DNA from: Paraglomus occultum
Lineage: Eukaryota > Glomeromycota > Glomeromycetes > Paraglomerales > Paraglomeraceae
Direction of reading: 5' to 3'
DNA length: 43,600 bases
Assembly: GCA_910592205.1 (NCBI GenBank)
Contig: CAJVPJ010000112.1
Coordinates: 1-43,600 of the forward strand
Below are positions 10,340-22,139 of this stretch, one piece after another. Under the pieces are notes generated by a model. The model ran no database searches and was not told where the DNA came from. It worked only from the letters and a program-made list of their open reading frames with translations. A program made the position numbers and the translations under genes. Within the stretch, counting starts at the first letter, position 1; each line of letters opens with the position of its first letter.

Positions 10340-12374
10340 CCCCAACGCGTTAGACATTATAGTCAATTGAATGCTTATATTTTGTCGAAACTGCAAATCA
10401 ATCGAGAGTTCTTCGTTTCGCAAACAACGGCAAAAAATCTTTATGTTCTTATTTGTGCAATATTCTTGGCATCCGCAATTTCTTTATCTTTTTTAGCTGC
10501 AGGATGCGAACTTTTTGTGTAAACCAATTGAAATTTATCCGCACTCACTCGTCATTTACCAAATTCCATCAGTGCAATCATGATTCATGTGGTTCGGAGA
10601 GGGAATCTCCCCAAATTCATGATTACTGTTTGCAACATGCCACAATGATGTCTCGTCGGTCGCCTACAAAATTTAATTGATTACTTTATCGTGTATGAAA
10701 ATATTATACGGGAATCTATCTTCATTTCTTGTAATAACGATTTCATTAAACTTTGCACAGGTAGCCATTCGACTGCGATTCTTTAAAATTAGTATTATTT
10801 CTAAGCGAAAACCACTCTTTTGATTACAAGTCTTACCTTTTATTTGACTTCAAAGAGGCCCTTAAATATGTCACTTTCTTGGTAGCAGTATTGCAAAAAA
10901 CAGTGCACGTTGAGTTTTCAGATAAATTGTCTTGTGGTGGAAGCTATTAAAGTTGATTATTGTAGCATTAACGTGACTGCTAGAAAATGTACGCTTGTCG
11001 CATTCTCAACATGCGAATCCGAGTGCATTTATTTGAAACAGTGTCTAATACGTTCATAATGAAGGCGAAAGGTCTTAATAGCATGTTGAGCACAATATTT
11101 GATAGAATTAAGAGATTGAAAAGCAGTTGTTTTGTAAGCGTACATTCTCATTCTGTAATGTGCTAAAAAGTTGGAAACTGACGTATCTAGACTCAAAGAC
11201 TCGGATTATTTCGCGTTTACTCAAGAAAATTTTGAAACTGATGATCTCGTATTTTGACTAATCTTCAGCTATTAGGATCACGGGGACAACAGCTATTGAA
11301 AATGTATTCCAAAGAGACTGGCACCTCAACCAGCTCTTCCTATAATAACAACTGGTGAAAAGTGTTTACAATAACAGCACGCGTTTCTGAAGTCTCATCT
11401 TATTACGTGTTTCCCAATAAAAAAATAACATTAAAAATATGCCATTGCAGTCCCAAACTTTCTTTTTATCAAATCTTGGTTGTCTCCTTCATAAGTAAGA
11501 TGGGAAAACAATATATTGTTCATATTAGCAGAGAACAAGAATTGAATATTTCTTGTCAAATAAAATGGCATCTTCACCAAACAATACAGGCTTTGCGAAT
11601 TGATCTCTATGAAATGTACGCTGGATGAAATAATTCACTATCCGCCATGGAGCAAGTTATCGGGAATCGAACCCGCATATTATTTGGCCAAATAAAATTT
11701 TCGTAGCGTAAACAATGGCTCACACGACATAAAAGCATGAATTCACTTTTGCTCTTGGTAAAAAGATTTCACTTCCACAAGATATACGCGTTTTGCGTAA
11801 TGAGTTGGTATTTCATAGTACATCAACCAAACATATGCTACAGCCTGATGTTCAAAATAATCGAGTGGTGATGCGAACGCAAACGCGATCTCGTCGTCAT
11901 TCAACTGGCCACGCAAATCAAATGACGGCGAGTGAAAGTTCTGTGTAATAACTCTACAGCAGCAATGGTGAGAGGATAGGGTCTCTGAATTGATACGCAT
12001 TAACGGTTCCTCGGATAGACGGATGGATGTGCTTTTGATTTCTTACTTGGAAGTGCATCGCTTATAAACGCTGGCCAATAAAATTACTATGATTATGTAA
12101 AACGGTGGACCCTCCCAGATACAATCAGGTGACTTATTTAGAGGGGGTGTCGCAAGATGGACCAATTACAATGAAAACACATATGCAGATCGGGCTAGTA
12201 CATTTATTCATCAACTTTCTTGGTAAGCCTGTATTACATCAGTTCTCTGCATTTCATTACGATGAGCATAAACAAAGGCAATGAAAAGGCACCTATCGAC
12301 TTCAATTTCTTAGGCAACAAAGATAAGAATTTAGTCATTAGACTTGAAGCCATAACCAACAGTTTGGTTATGTC
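10340..12374. other. intergenic region, no confident gene
   Basis: About 2 kb with only short open frames. Candidates that may be exons are 10453-10680 (+), preceded by a good acceptor (ttttttagctgcag) and containing a Cys/His-rich stretch (CNHDSCGSE), and 12000-11743 (-), 85 codons with QAVAYVWLMYYEIPTHY. Neither could be joined to a second exon. A further copy of the TTAAAAA...TGC motif is at 11430. Confidence 0.35.
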
Positions 12375-13420
12375 ATGCATACTAGTGTTCACTTGACTGA
12401 CAGTCTTAATAATAATTCTTTAAAGAATCAGATTCCACCCAAGGGAAGTCAACCTTACAAAATGCTCAATATAGATCCAAAGTCGGCAAAAGTGCGTGGA
12501 CTAGTTGATGACGTAGATACACCAGAAACTAAGAGAAGATTGATTGAATTATTCATAAATCATGGGGGTTCTATGTATCTATCGGATATACCGATGCAGT
12601 ATCTAAGATATTTTGGGAGAGCCCTGCAGTACAGCTCCAAATTAGTGAGTATTCTTGGTTGCGGAAGAGAGAGTGTGTGCGTATGAGACGGAGAGAAAGA
12701 GAGAGATTGGGTGGAGGAGGTAAGTCGAGAGAGAGATTGGGAGAGAATAAGAGTAGGAAGAGGGATAGTCAAAGAGATAAAAAAAAAAAAAGTTCAAGCC
12801 CATGCCGAGAAAAATTTTTTTTTCGATCCTCGCATTGACCATGATCTACTGATTTAGCATATTGTTTGATCTTACAATCAATGACAATCAGGATATAATC
12901 TAATCACACTCCGTTACCATTGTTATTATTACTATGTTCTTGCACAATAACCAATACCCAAAACCAGAAAACCTTGTTTGGTGAGAGATTTCCTGGTATT
13001 TTCGACATATCTACTCGAGAGAATCGAATCCTCGTCATGCTCAGCGACCAATATCCGAGACTTCCACCTCTTCCTCCTACTCCTCCTCCACCTCCCCCAC
13101 CCATTCCATCTTCTTCAAAAAATCGCAGTCTGATACTTAATCAGACATCTTCAGTCGCTCTAGGCAAAATGTACAAAAAGGAAGAAGAATGTGTTCAATC
13201 ATATCAACAGCGATTTGAACATGATAATCCTCGTAATAATAATAATAATAATAGTAATGTCATAGATAACGAGCAGAAATTAAAGGAACGATCTCGTATA
13301 GAATATTGGAATCCAAGAAGTCATTTGAGCCCATTACAGCTTGCAGTCTTGGAATACGTTTTCTGCTATAGGGATACTGTTGGTGGAAGGAGAACGGGAC
13401 TAGGTCAGAGATTCGGCTAA
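12375..13420 (+). CDS. possible winged-helix (LOTUS/OST-HTH-like) protein
   Basis: Exons 12375-12644 and 12968-13420 (323-nt intron, gtgagt...accag) give about 240 residues. Residues about 50-110, spanning the splice, read TKRRLIELFINHGGSMYLSDIP, then YLRYFGRALQYSSKLKTLF and a short FPGIFDI strand. This pattern (helix, G-G-x2-L-S-D-ψP, F-G-x-L-Y, then L-D-I/F) resembles the LOTUS/OST-HTH RNA-binding winged helix; that call is inference by pattern only. The rest is low complexity: a Pro tract (PPLPPTPPPPPPP) and an Asn run encoded by AAT repeats near 13240, then a more ordered tail (SPLQLAVLEYVFCYRDT). The start is the first in-frame ATG; MLNIDPKSAK (12461) is an alternative. The intron holds a GA-rich tract at 12665-12780. 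Confidence 0.6.
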
Positions 13421-14501
13421 GGACGAAAAAAGACAATATGAATTAAATGACATAATATATAGGCTCACATAAATGACTTGGGAATAATTGGATTAATATC
13501 ATATGAGTTGTTTAAAAATTGCGTAATAAAATAGAAACTGCGTCTGTTTTTTCCCTTCCCCCTATACTAATATGTTTAATTTGTAATGTGGATGAGAAAC
13601 GTTCTTGGAAGTCATCATCGACGAATAAATTATTGGTTCGAATGACAAGTCTCAGAGTTTATGTTACCATTCCCGAAGCCATTGTGTATTATCAAATGCT
13701 TATGTGTACTTGTTGATATTTCGTCTCCTTTGCTTGAAATTCCAGTTTTATTTTCTAGTATCACTTTATTAGTCATAGTAATAACAAGGGAGGGGGTGGG
13801 GGAAAGGAGGTTATTAGTAGAATTTTCTCGGAAACCTACGTGAGACCTCGTCGGGTATTAGCGGAAATGGTGAGACATTCGATGAGATGACTGTGCGAAA
13901 AAGATGAATATGTAAACAGAGTCGAACTGGAAATTTTGCCGTTCCACTAAACACAAGTTTGGGAACAATCGGTTTTTATTCCATCCGTGGGTTGGCCTGC
14001 CGAAAACCAAGGATCGCACAATACAGTAAGCATATGAACGCACACATGCGATAGGTCTTGACCAAACATAGCATTATACGCATCATTTCAGACAAAATTC
14101 ACTGACCATTTAGCTACATCAGTGTCTCATTTAACACGGGCGTCGTCGCAAGCTTTGCTGTGATCCATTTCCACTTGCATACTTTATCATGAAGAAAAAA
14201 TCGGATTCGCTGCACTTGGTGATGATCGGCAACAATTTGCAGAGTGGTCTGAGGGAAAATTTAATTATAAATGCAAAAACCTAAAACTTAAAAACCGCTC
14301 CTGTATCCTTTGTCCCCCCTCCGTATTGTTGTTATTAACTGGCTTTTTCTACCTTGTTCCATTACTCAACAATAATATCTCTCCACCCTCATTCGTATTG
14401 TAAAATTAACGGGAATATCAAAAAGATATATAAGTTCATATGTTGATAACCATCAACTTTAAAAAACCAACACGGCATAATTAGACTCTATCAATCCAAA
14501 C
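13421..14501. other. intergenic region, nothing recognised
   Basis: About 1.1 kb. Short open frames only; the longest on the minus strand (14043-13858, 61 codons) has no recognisable motif. The last 200 bp are AT-rich upstream sequence of the kinase gene. Confidence 0.5.
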
Positions 14502-16341
14502 ATGATTGTGACAACCGGCGAGAAGGCTGACGCTGTGGTGCCTACAGAAAGTTATGGCACATGTCCTTCTTGTCAACAGCAGAGCACCTATTATTTTTGG
14601 TGTGCTTCGTGCGAATACCGTAGATACCAGGACGGAACTCCTGGCTGGACGAGCGGAAACAAAGTTGTCGACGTGGTCATTAAAGACGTTCAACGCAATG
14701 CTCCATCAATCTTTTCGTTTTTGGAATGGATTCCATATAACAAACTAAGAGACGTCAAACCTATTCGATCCGGTGGGCATAGCACTGTCTACTCTGCAAT
14801 TTGGGAGGATGGCCCGAGAGACGGTCCACCGTGTTTTGGTGGAGGGTCATCAAAATTTAAAGGACTTCCACAATGGTTACGACGATCACGTGTAAAAGTC
14901 GCACTCAAAGTCATTAGCAAGTCTCAAAAAGTAACGACAAGTTACTTTGAGGAGGTATGTTGTATTATTATAAATACCGACGAGTAACGTCTGCACAAAT
15001 CAAGAAACGTTTCTTTTCTGAATTTCCTACAAAAGCAATCTAATTATTAAAACCACCCATCCCCCCTCCCCACACACTCACACACACACACACTCACATA
15101 CACACTCTCTCCTCTTTTCCTGCTAAACACAGCTACGTCTTTTATGTCGATGTGCACCAGATTGCGAATCCTTTGATAACTTTACCCTACCTCATGTTTT
15201 ACGAATCTACGGTTTATCTATAGAACCGAGCACGAAAGAGATAATAGTGGTAATGCAGTTTGCCGATCAAGGCGATATATATCATTCGATGGCACGTTCA
15301 AAGTTGTGGCCAGGTGACATTCTTGCGTTGAAAAACATTGCTCAAGGCTTGTCTGTTATACATCGAGCCAATATTTTACACCGTAATCTTCATGGTGGTA
15401 ATATTCTTCAACATGGGAAATGTTTGTATGTTGGCGATGCTGGTTTCCATCGACACTATGAGGATTCGCGTAAATCAGGTAAAGGCGTTTATGGCGTCAT
15501 GCCGTATGTCGCGCCTGAGGTTCTGCGAGGAGAGAGATATACTAAGAAGGCGGATATATACAGCTTTGGAATTATTATGTGGGAAGTTCTAAGTCGTCAA
15601 CGACCATTTGCCGACCGTGCGCATGATGCTGCTTTACAAGCCGACATCTGTAAAGGATCACGACCTCCTATAACTGATAGAATTTGTAAAAACTATGTCG
15701 AGTTGATACAAAAGTGTTGGGACTCTGATCCGGCCAAACGTCCGCCTGCGGATGAAATATTGAATTCTTTAACTTCACTATCCGTAATGATGTCGCCACA
15801 TTTTCTACCAAAAGGTCTAAGAAAATCCGCGCCAGCTTCTGGAACTCGTCGTAAAAGCCAGTTCATAACTTACCTTGCTTCATCTGAATCTCTCAAAAGT
15901 AAGTTGGATTTGGAAAGATACTGAATTTGAGAGATTGTTATTTAACCTTGTTTTGTGTTTCATTATAGGAAAGGCGGATGAAAGTCTGCAAACTAGGCGG
16001 CCTCCCACGATACCATTGCCATCGCTTCCATCGAACATGGAAAAAAATGAAGAGCTTTTGGCTGCTCAAACATGTAAGTTATGATTGAGTCGATCAACTG
16101 GGATGGTATGATGCTCACAGTGAAATGTTTATTCTAGTCGTTGCCAAGAAAATCAAAGAAGTACGTAAATACAAAAAATTGCGGTCAAGAGAAAAGCAGG
16201 ACTGGAATGATCAGGATTTTCGAATGTAAGTGTAAAAATTAAAAAAACTTTACGCGTGCCAATATTCCAGAAACTAATATATCATTATTTGCGTCTGGTG
16301 ATGGTTCTAGGTTGATCGATTGGTGTTACTGGGAGAAATGA
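14502..16341 (+). CDS. TKL-type protein kinase with N-terminal zinc ribbon, probable pseudokinase
   Basis: Five exons (14502-14954, 15133-15898, 15969-16073, 16138-16225, 16311-16341), all with GT-AG introns, give about 480 residues. The N-terminus has a zinc ribbon (C21-P-S-C24, C34-A-S-C37), followed by TSGNKVVD and LEWIPYNKL, the layout of kinases expanded in arbuscular mycorrhizal fungi. The kinase domain shows a Gly loop (RSGGHSTVYSAIW), the ATP-binding Lys in VALKVI, YVAPEVL as the APE motif, KADIYSFGIIMWEVL and the RPP at the C-lobe end. The catalytic loop reads HRN (Asn236, codon 15385-15387) instead of HRD, and DFG is DAG. Loss of the catalytic Asp suggests little or no phosphotransfer, so a scaffold or regulatory role is likely. 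The C-terminal tail is basic and unstructured (KKIKEVRKYKKL). Intron 1 carries a CA-rich microsatellite (15068-15110). Confidence 0.93.
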
Positions 16342-16530
16342 GGACAATAATTTGTGAAGGATGTATTTAATGTAAATGTTTTTTTTTTCATAAAGTAATG
16401 TGTGGAATAAGAATGTAGCTAGTGCAGGTTTCGCTGGTTAAACGCTATTTTATAATGCTTCGGATAATATAATTCAAGAAAGCGCGATTGGATTGGTCGA
16501 GTTATTGTCAAATCCCGTTTTCTTTTCTTT

Positions 16531-16542
16531 CCCCCCCCCCCC
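16531..16542. repeat. run of 12 C
   Basis: Homopolymer C12 between the kinase stop and the HEM25 start. Similar runs occur in the peroxin intron (6542-6553) and at 40826-40839 (C14). Confidence 0.9.
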
Positions 16543-16600
16543 TTCCAACCTTAAACTTAACCCTCTTTTTTTTTTTTGTACAAAGTTCAACTGATTTGTG

Positions 16601-16606
16601 AATAAA
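16601..16606 (+). terminator. poly(A) signal AATAAA after the kinase gene
   Basis: AATAAA 260 bp after the kinase stop and about 105 bp before the next gene's start codon, suggesting closely packed genes in the same orientation. Confidence 0.4.
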
Positions 16607-16711
16607 CTGTGTAGGCAGGTTGAAAGATGTGATTGGATGATGTGCCAAATTTACATTAACCGTACAGCAAGTTTCCTAGTTACAATGTTGTTTTTGTAAA
16701 ATCAAATATTG

Positions 16712-18310
16712 ATGCCTGAGGAAAAGAAAGATCCCACAGTACATTTCATAGCAGGCGCTGTATCAGCGCTCGTCTCTTGCGTGGCGTTACAACCTTTTGA
16801 TTTAATTAAAACGAGAATACAACAACAAAAGCAAAATCACCTCCTCGTTATCTCGAAAGACGGAAGGAGATTAAATCCATTAAATAGGTGTGGTAACCGA
16901 ATCAGTTATATTTAAAACGCGAGCGAATGATAACATAATCATTGCACATTTATGTATGTTCTCTTCTCTTTCCATTTTTATTCTCTCAGCACGATTGTAT
17001 CAACTGTCAAAGAAATCACTCGCAAAGATTCCGTGCTTGGTTTATGGCGAGGAACAGTACCAACTATACTTCGGTAAAATTATCAAATTTTGGAATATTC
17101 GCTCATTTCTTTGCTTTTCCAAATACTGTCCCAATTTTATTACTCACGGTACCCAAGAAATGTTCCTGGACAAGGATTATATTTCCTTACACTGTCAGAG
17201 ATTCGACGTTTGTTTAGTCAGAGACGTTCGATATCCTCTGCTAAAGTAAAATCAGATGAATCTGTATCGTTATTGCCAGTATTGTCAAAAAGGGAAAATC
17301 TTATTGCAGGAATGACCGCGCGAGCTACTGTCGGTTTCATAATGATGCCCATCACAGTCGTTAAAGTTAGATATGAGGTATGTTAAAAAGGATATATGGT
17401 GATCATCGTCCCATTTGACATCCCCGATTTGTAAGCGCAGGCTGTATTGACAAGTCGTTTTTCATAGAGTAATATCTATAATTACAAGAGTATCTGGGAA
17501 GCACTAATATCGATTGTACGTAACGAGGGCGTCAAAGGCAAGTCAACATGGATTTGGATCTTATTTTTTTTACGTGTGTATGTTGATTTTTAATTGATTC
17601 TTAGGATTATTCGCTGGATATGGTGCGACCGCAATAAGAGACGCTCCACAAGCAGGATTGTATATTCTGTTTTATGAGAACGCAAAGACAAAGATTGGAG
17701 GTAAAAAGCACATTGCAAATATCGGTCCAAAGGGTTTATCGTAAAATCTTATCTATCATACAATCAATTTCTTTTAGAATGGAAGACGACCAATTCGTAC
17801 TCTATAGCATCGCCCGTAATACACATGTCGTCCGGTGATATATTCAATTGGAGCTGTTCATTTATTCTTTTTTGTTTATGATTTTTGCCGAGCCTTTAAC
17901 TAATCACTTGTGCCGTTTTAAGCAATATTCGCCAGCGTTGCCGCAACAGTCACCACTCAACCGTTTGACATGTTAAAGACGCGAATGCAGTTGAAACCGT
18001 ACAAATACTCTAATACCTGGCAATCAGCACGTTTAGTGTTTAAGGTAACAGCATGACTGGCATAGCATGGCATGTCATGGCATGTCATGGCATGTCATGG
18101 CATGGCACGAGATGCCATGACATGGTGTCTTGTTGTCGAATATGTCTATACAGAGTTTTCACTAATTCGTTTCGTATAAAGGAAGAAGGAATCATAGGCT
18201 TCTTTGACGGCCTGACCTTGCGACTGGCGAGAAAAACTATTCAGTCAGCCATTGTTTGGACAATGTACGAGGAAATAGTAAAACGAATTTTGAAACTGAA
18301 TGATAATTAA
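16712..18310 (+). CDS. HEM25: mitochondrial glycine carrier, SLC25A38/Hem25 family
   Basis: Eight exons: 16712-16887, 16990-17073, 17158-17377, 17468-17537, 17605-17700, 17778-17834, 17923-18044, 18182-18310; about 317 residues, usual for the family. The three carrier repeats show the PX[D/E]XX[K/R] signatures [22 protein letters not shown] and [11 protein letters not shown]. The second, with V-K-V-R-Y-E-S, is characteristic of the glycine carriers, as are VPGQGLYF and [17 protein letters not shown]. The protein sits in the mitochondrial inner membrane and imports glycine for 5-aminolevulinate synthesis, the first step of heme formation; the yeast protein has also been linked to isopentenyl pyrophosphate transport for ubiquinone. 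Intron 4 (17538-17604) has a GC donor (AAAG|GCAAGT). The start ATG is the first in frame. An AATAAA at 18398 follows the stop. Confidence 0.96.
18065..18109 (+). repeat. 10-bp minisatellite in HEM25 intron 7
   Basis: About four copies of CATGTCATGG with flanking imperfect copies (CATAGCATGG before, CATGGCACGA after) lie inside the 137-nt last intron. The unit CATGGCATGTC is partly palindromic, and a CATGACATGG just downstream (18116) could pair with it. Confidence 0.9.
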
Positions 18311-18397
18311 GCAATGTTTCACGGATCCAAATTTAGGAATCATGTACCACTTTTACAAGTACTATTGAGGTTTGATTGTGTCGCATTCTGAACGATA

Positions 18398-18403
18398 AAT
18401 AAA
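18398..18403 (+). terminator. poly(A) signal AATAAA after HEM25
   Basis: AATAAA 88 bp after the HEM25 stop and about 90 bp before the next start codon at 18494. Confidence 0.55.
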
Positions 18404-18493
18404 GACGCACCTTTCTTTTCCTCTTGTAAAACTTGGTTCCGTAATTGATAAGTATATTGTAATGAACGAACTATAACGGAGCATAATCGCAAA

Positions 18494-20606
18494 ATGCACT
18501 CATTACATTCAAATTTTTCTAAACCTGCAGAAGACGCAAAAGACGCAAAAGAACCCTTGCCCGATGATATCTTAACCGACCAAAAACGATCTCGACGATT
18601 GAGCAATATAAATATTCATGGCATCTCGACATCTGATGTTGGCTCACCAAATCAACGACCAATTGATTCTACAGCAACATTATCGGGACGACTAATGCCC
18701 GATCTGATGTATTCAAACGAATATAACGAACCAAATGCCTACCAAAAAGACCAGCTACGGAATGAACGCATTTATAATTTACAACCTTATTATAATCAAA
18801 CTGGTGCAGAGGCAACAAGGAGAAGTGCTAGAAAACCCATCAATCGCCCAATTACGTCTAATGGTGAGGAATAGCATGTGTGAGCCCCGAAATAGATTCG
18901 TGGATATATTGAGATTAATCGATATTCTGTAATGTTGCGTAGCAAGTGCTCCCAATTTGTTTGACAATGTGAAACCTCCCGGCGAACATGGCAAGGGTAT
19001 TCCTCGTAAGTATAATTGAAGAGATAACTCGATGATATCGTTTAAACAGACACGTCCCCTCCCGCAAAACATTTACTACCAGGACTTTTCTTTTCTTTAT
19101 CCCGAACATGTGCCAACAGAAAAACAAAAACCCCTTTCTCCACAACCATTTCGCCCACCACCGCGAACTCCCAAAGACGTTCGTGCCAAGGACAATAGCG
19201 ATAATGACTCTGACGATGTTCGCGGTCAAGACCTTTTACGTTACGCACCTCGTGAACAAATTTCTCTACTCGCTTCTAAACTCGAAAAGACGAAAAACAA
19301 ACTTAAAGCAAAGGCTGAGGAGTCTCGGACGTTAAGAAGAGAAGCAGACGAAAAATACAGGCAATATGAAGAACAGATTCAAGAGCTTAGAAACGAGCTT
19401 AGCAATGTGAATCAGCTAAACAATAGTTATACGGAAGCGTGTCGGGAAAAGGAAGAATTAACTAAACAAGTGAACAAAGCTAAAGAAGAAAAAGAGGCCA
19501 TCCTTGCAAAGCATGAAAATGATAGATTATTGCAGCAGAGGGCTCATGAAAGTGGTAAGTTAAAAAGTAATTTTTTATTTACAAACCCATTGCTCACTCA
19601 AACTTTTTTGATGCATGTGTTTCTCGTTTGCTTACTCATATTTCTTTTTTTAGCTGAAGCAGAAGTCCGAAAGTTGCGCAAAGAAATGCAAAAACTGAAA
19701 GAAGAAGCTTCAGCTTATCAATCGGCTCTTGGTTCGGCAACCAACATCCGGTGGAGCGATGACGACTCTAACAATTCAGTCCAACTTACCAAAGCGATCA
19801 ACGACCTCCAACACCTTCTCAGTGACTTGTGTAAAGTCAAAGGTGCTAGCGTGAAAATCAACGAGGAAGCAGCCGCAGAGCTACTACGTCAATACAAATG
19901 CGAGACAAAAATGACAGATAAACGACCGAAACCTGTTCTGAGTGCTTGTCTTCAACGACTAGTTTTAGAAACGATATTCTCACATATAGATGCCTTTATA
20001 AATGGTAGTCTTGAAATAGCTACTAATGGACGTCAACCACCGGATGAGGATCTTGAGGCATCAATTATAAGCACGACAAGTCATCTGGTTTCTTTAGTTA
20101 GTCAGTTCTCTTCATCTCGCAAAGGCACTGATCAATTAACAACTATCACTCCAATAAAAATACGGCAACAAATCTATGCTATTCTAGGCTCGCGAGCGTT
20201 TGTAAACTCGTCCCACCCCTTCATTAAAAACTTGACCGACGACCTCGTCACAACCATGTCGCGATATCGAGTTCTTACTCTCGAAGGCAGGAAAAAAGAA
20301 GAAGCTATGATGGAAGTACATGATCTAATTCAGCAGGCGATACATCTATACTTTGGATTCCATGCACAGGAGCCGGTACCAGATTTTAAGTTTTTCTTTG
20401 AGAGTGGCGAGAAGTTAACACCGAGTATGATGGCCGGACCGTGGAGTGAAGATGAAGTCGAAAATTTAGAAGTGGAGATATGTTCATTCCCTCTTGTAAG
20501 GATAGCCGATACGAATAGAGTGCTGAGCAAAGCCCAAGTGATACCGAGAGGAAAAAACGGAATGGACGAATTAGATGAAGAGACATATAAAGATAGTTTT
20601 TTTTGA
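18494..20606 (+). CDS. fungal coiled-coil protein of unknown function
   Basis: Exons 18494-18863, 18943-19005, 19120-19554 and 19654-20606 give about 606 residues. Residues 1-180 are polar and low in structure, with Pro-rich KPLSPQPFRPPPRTP. Residues about 185-325 are a long coiled coil (EQISLLASKLEKTKNKL, then heptad-like Glu/Lys/Leu repeats). The remainder (about 345-600) looks like a folded helical domain: LQHLLSDLCKVKGASV, KPVLSACLQRLVLETIF, HLVSLVSQFSSSRKG and a Trp/Glu-rich end (GPWSEDEVE). This arrangement resembles fungal coiled-coil proteins with a conserved C-terminal helical domain, but I cannot name it. Acceptor 19119 (ccaacag) was chosen because it keeps frame with exon 2. The gene is convergent with the one ending at 20784. 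Confidence 0.85.
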
Positions 20607-20783
20607 ATGCGGATCATGTATTGACAGTTATATAATGCATTTAATTATTTGGCATACATATCGTTGTATTCAAGTGATCTTGTGTATTTGATTATCATTT
20701 TTGAAATTCTATGGTTGGCGTCTGATATCGTACCATCGAAGCGAATCTGTATGTTATCGCTATCTTATCTTTCCTCATCTTGT

Positions 20784-21799
20784 CTATTTCTTCTTGGAGT
20801 CTTTATCACCGACATCTCTAAAATTCTTATAGACGTCAATGGCTTTTTCGTATAATTCTTTGTCTTTTTCTGGATCAAATGTTGTTATTATAGACGTGTT
20901 CGGTCTTGCAGGAAAAAGAAATGAATGACAAATGATTAGCAAGCAATAATCAATCCTCCTAATCATTCACATCGCGCCAACTCGCTTGTTTACACCCCCT
21001 TTTTCAGAAAAACTTACTTTAGCTTTTCCTCCCGGTCAAATTCTGAAATGCAAACCTCGCTACATTTCCTCAGTGTTACACCTTCTACTAACGGTACAAA
21101 TATCCTCCCTGCCTCGGTAAATGCAGATGGAGGAGCTGCGGAAAATATATTTGAACGCGTCGCGCTAATAGGTGGTGTCACGGGTACTCGATGAGATGGA
21201 GTGCTTGTGTAAGTAGGTAATCGACGAGAAGAGCGATAAGAAAGCGCCGTTGTGGAGGTACGGCGTGGCGTAGTTTGAGCAAGTATCGAGCGGTCACGAG
21301 TTGTTAGTGGTGATCGCTCGTATTGACTGACGCTTTCTAAATGGGCCTGTGTAGGTAAATAGAATGAGAAAGGAGAGGAATCGATAATCTCTTAGTATGG
21401 ATGCAGAATATACTCTGTGCGCTAAAATGTTACAGTAACAACGCCTTACGAATGGGCCATTCTTACGTTTAGCAAGTCTTGATCCGTTTCAATAAAAACA
21501 CCTCGTTTTGCATCAAATTTTAAATTCGAATGTGGATATTCACCTAAACAATATACAATCATTATCGTCTGCGATCACAATGCTCTTGTATCATGGTATC
21601 GTTCTCTCCACGCATAATCACCACGTTATTGTCCGTCCTCTCTTACCAACGCACCAGCATCCTGAAACGCAAGAGGGTAATCAGCCGGAAATCCGACCCT
21701 GCCCCGTCTCCCAACAGCCCGCTCCGTGGTGGGAGCGAAAGAAGTATATGCGTCCGAGGGCATTTTGTAACGCATATATAAGCTATCGAAACTAGTCAT
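20784..21799 (-). CDS. unknown protein, four exons
   Basis: Minus-strand exons 21799-21647, 21568-21467, 21346-21018 and 20904-20784 join in frame to about 234 residues. The introns (78, 120 and 113 nt) all have gtaag donors and AG acceptors. The protein starts MTSFDSLYMRYKMP, has a Gly/Arg patch (GRRGRVGFPADYP), then CLGEYPHSNLKFDAKRGVF, a long Ser/Thr/Pro/Arg-rich central part with many SP/TP sites (TPRRTSTTAL, YTSTPSHRVPVTPP), an ordered block (AGRIFVPLVEGVTLRKC) and a charged C-terminus (FDPEKDKELYEKAIDVYKNF). The TP/SP density suggests a phosphorylated regulatory or cell-division protein; that is inference only. I do not recognise the family. Four short exons with consistent phases make chance unlikely. 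Confidence 0.75.
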
Positions 21800-22139
21800 G
21801 GCTGCTAATTATAATATAAAAATAACGGGGAGAGAGAGAATGATTATTATTATGATTGATCACGTAGCACTGTTATAAGGCAGCCCCGTGACTTTCAAGA
21901 GGACTTGCACTCAATGCGTAACGTTATTCATTCACTACTTTTTCGTTTTCCTTGACCAATCGTAAGTGAATATCGTCACTTTTCAAGTGTTTTTATAAAA
22001 ATATTAAATAAAGAAGCTTTTCTTATTATTATATTATTATGCAGTGTGTTACAAAAATCTTTGCGCTAAGCCATAAATTACAAATTTAATAATAATAAGG
22101 AATTCGCTCTAATAAGCTGACAACGTTCCGATTAAATTA

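Noticed and set aside
11640-11725. tRNA-like B box on the minus strand (GCGGGTTCGATTCCCG)
   Set aside because: The T-arm is good, but I find no A box, no anticodon stem and only a poor acceptor stem; at most a tRNA-derived relic.
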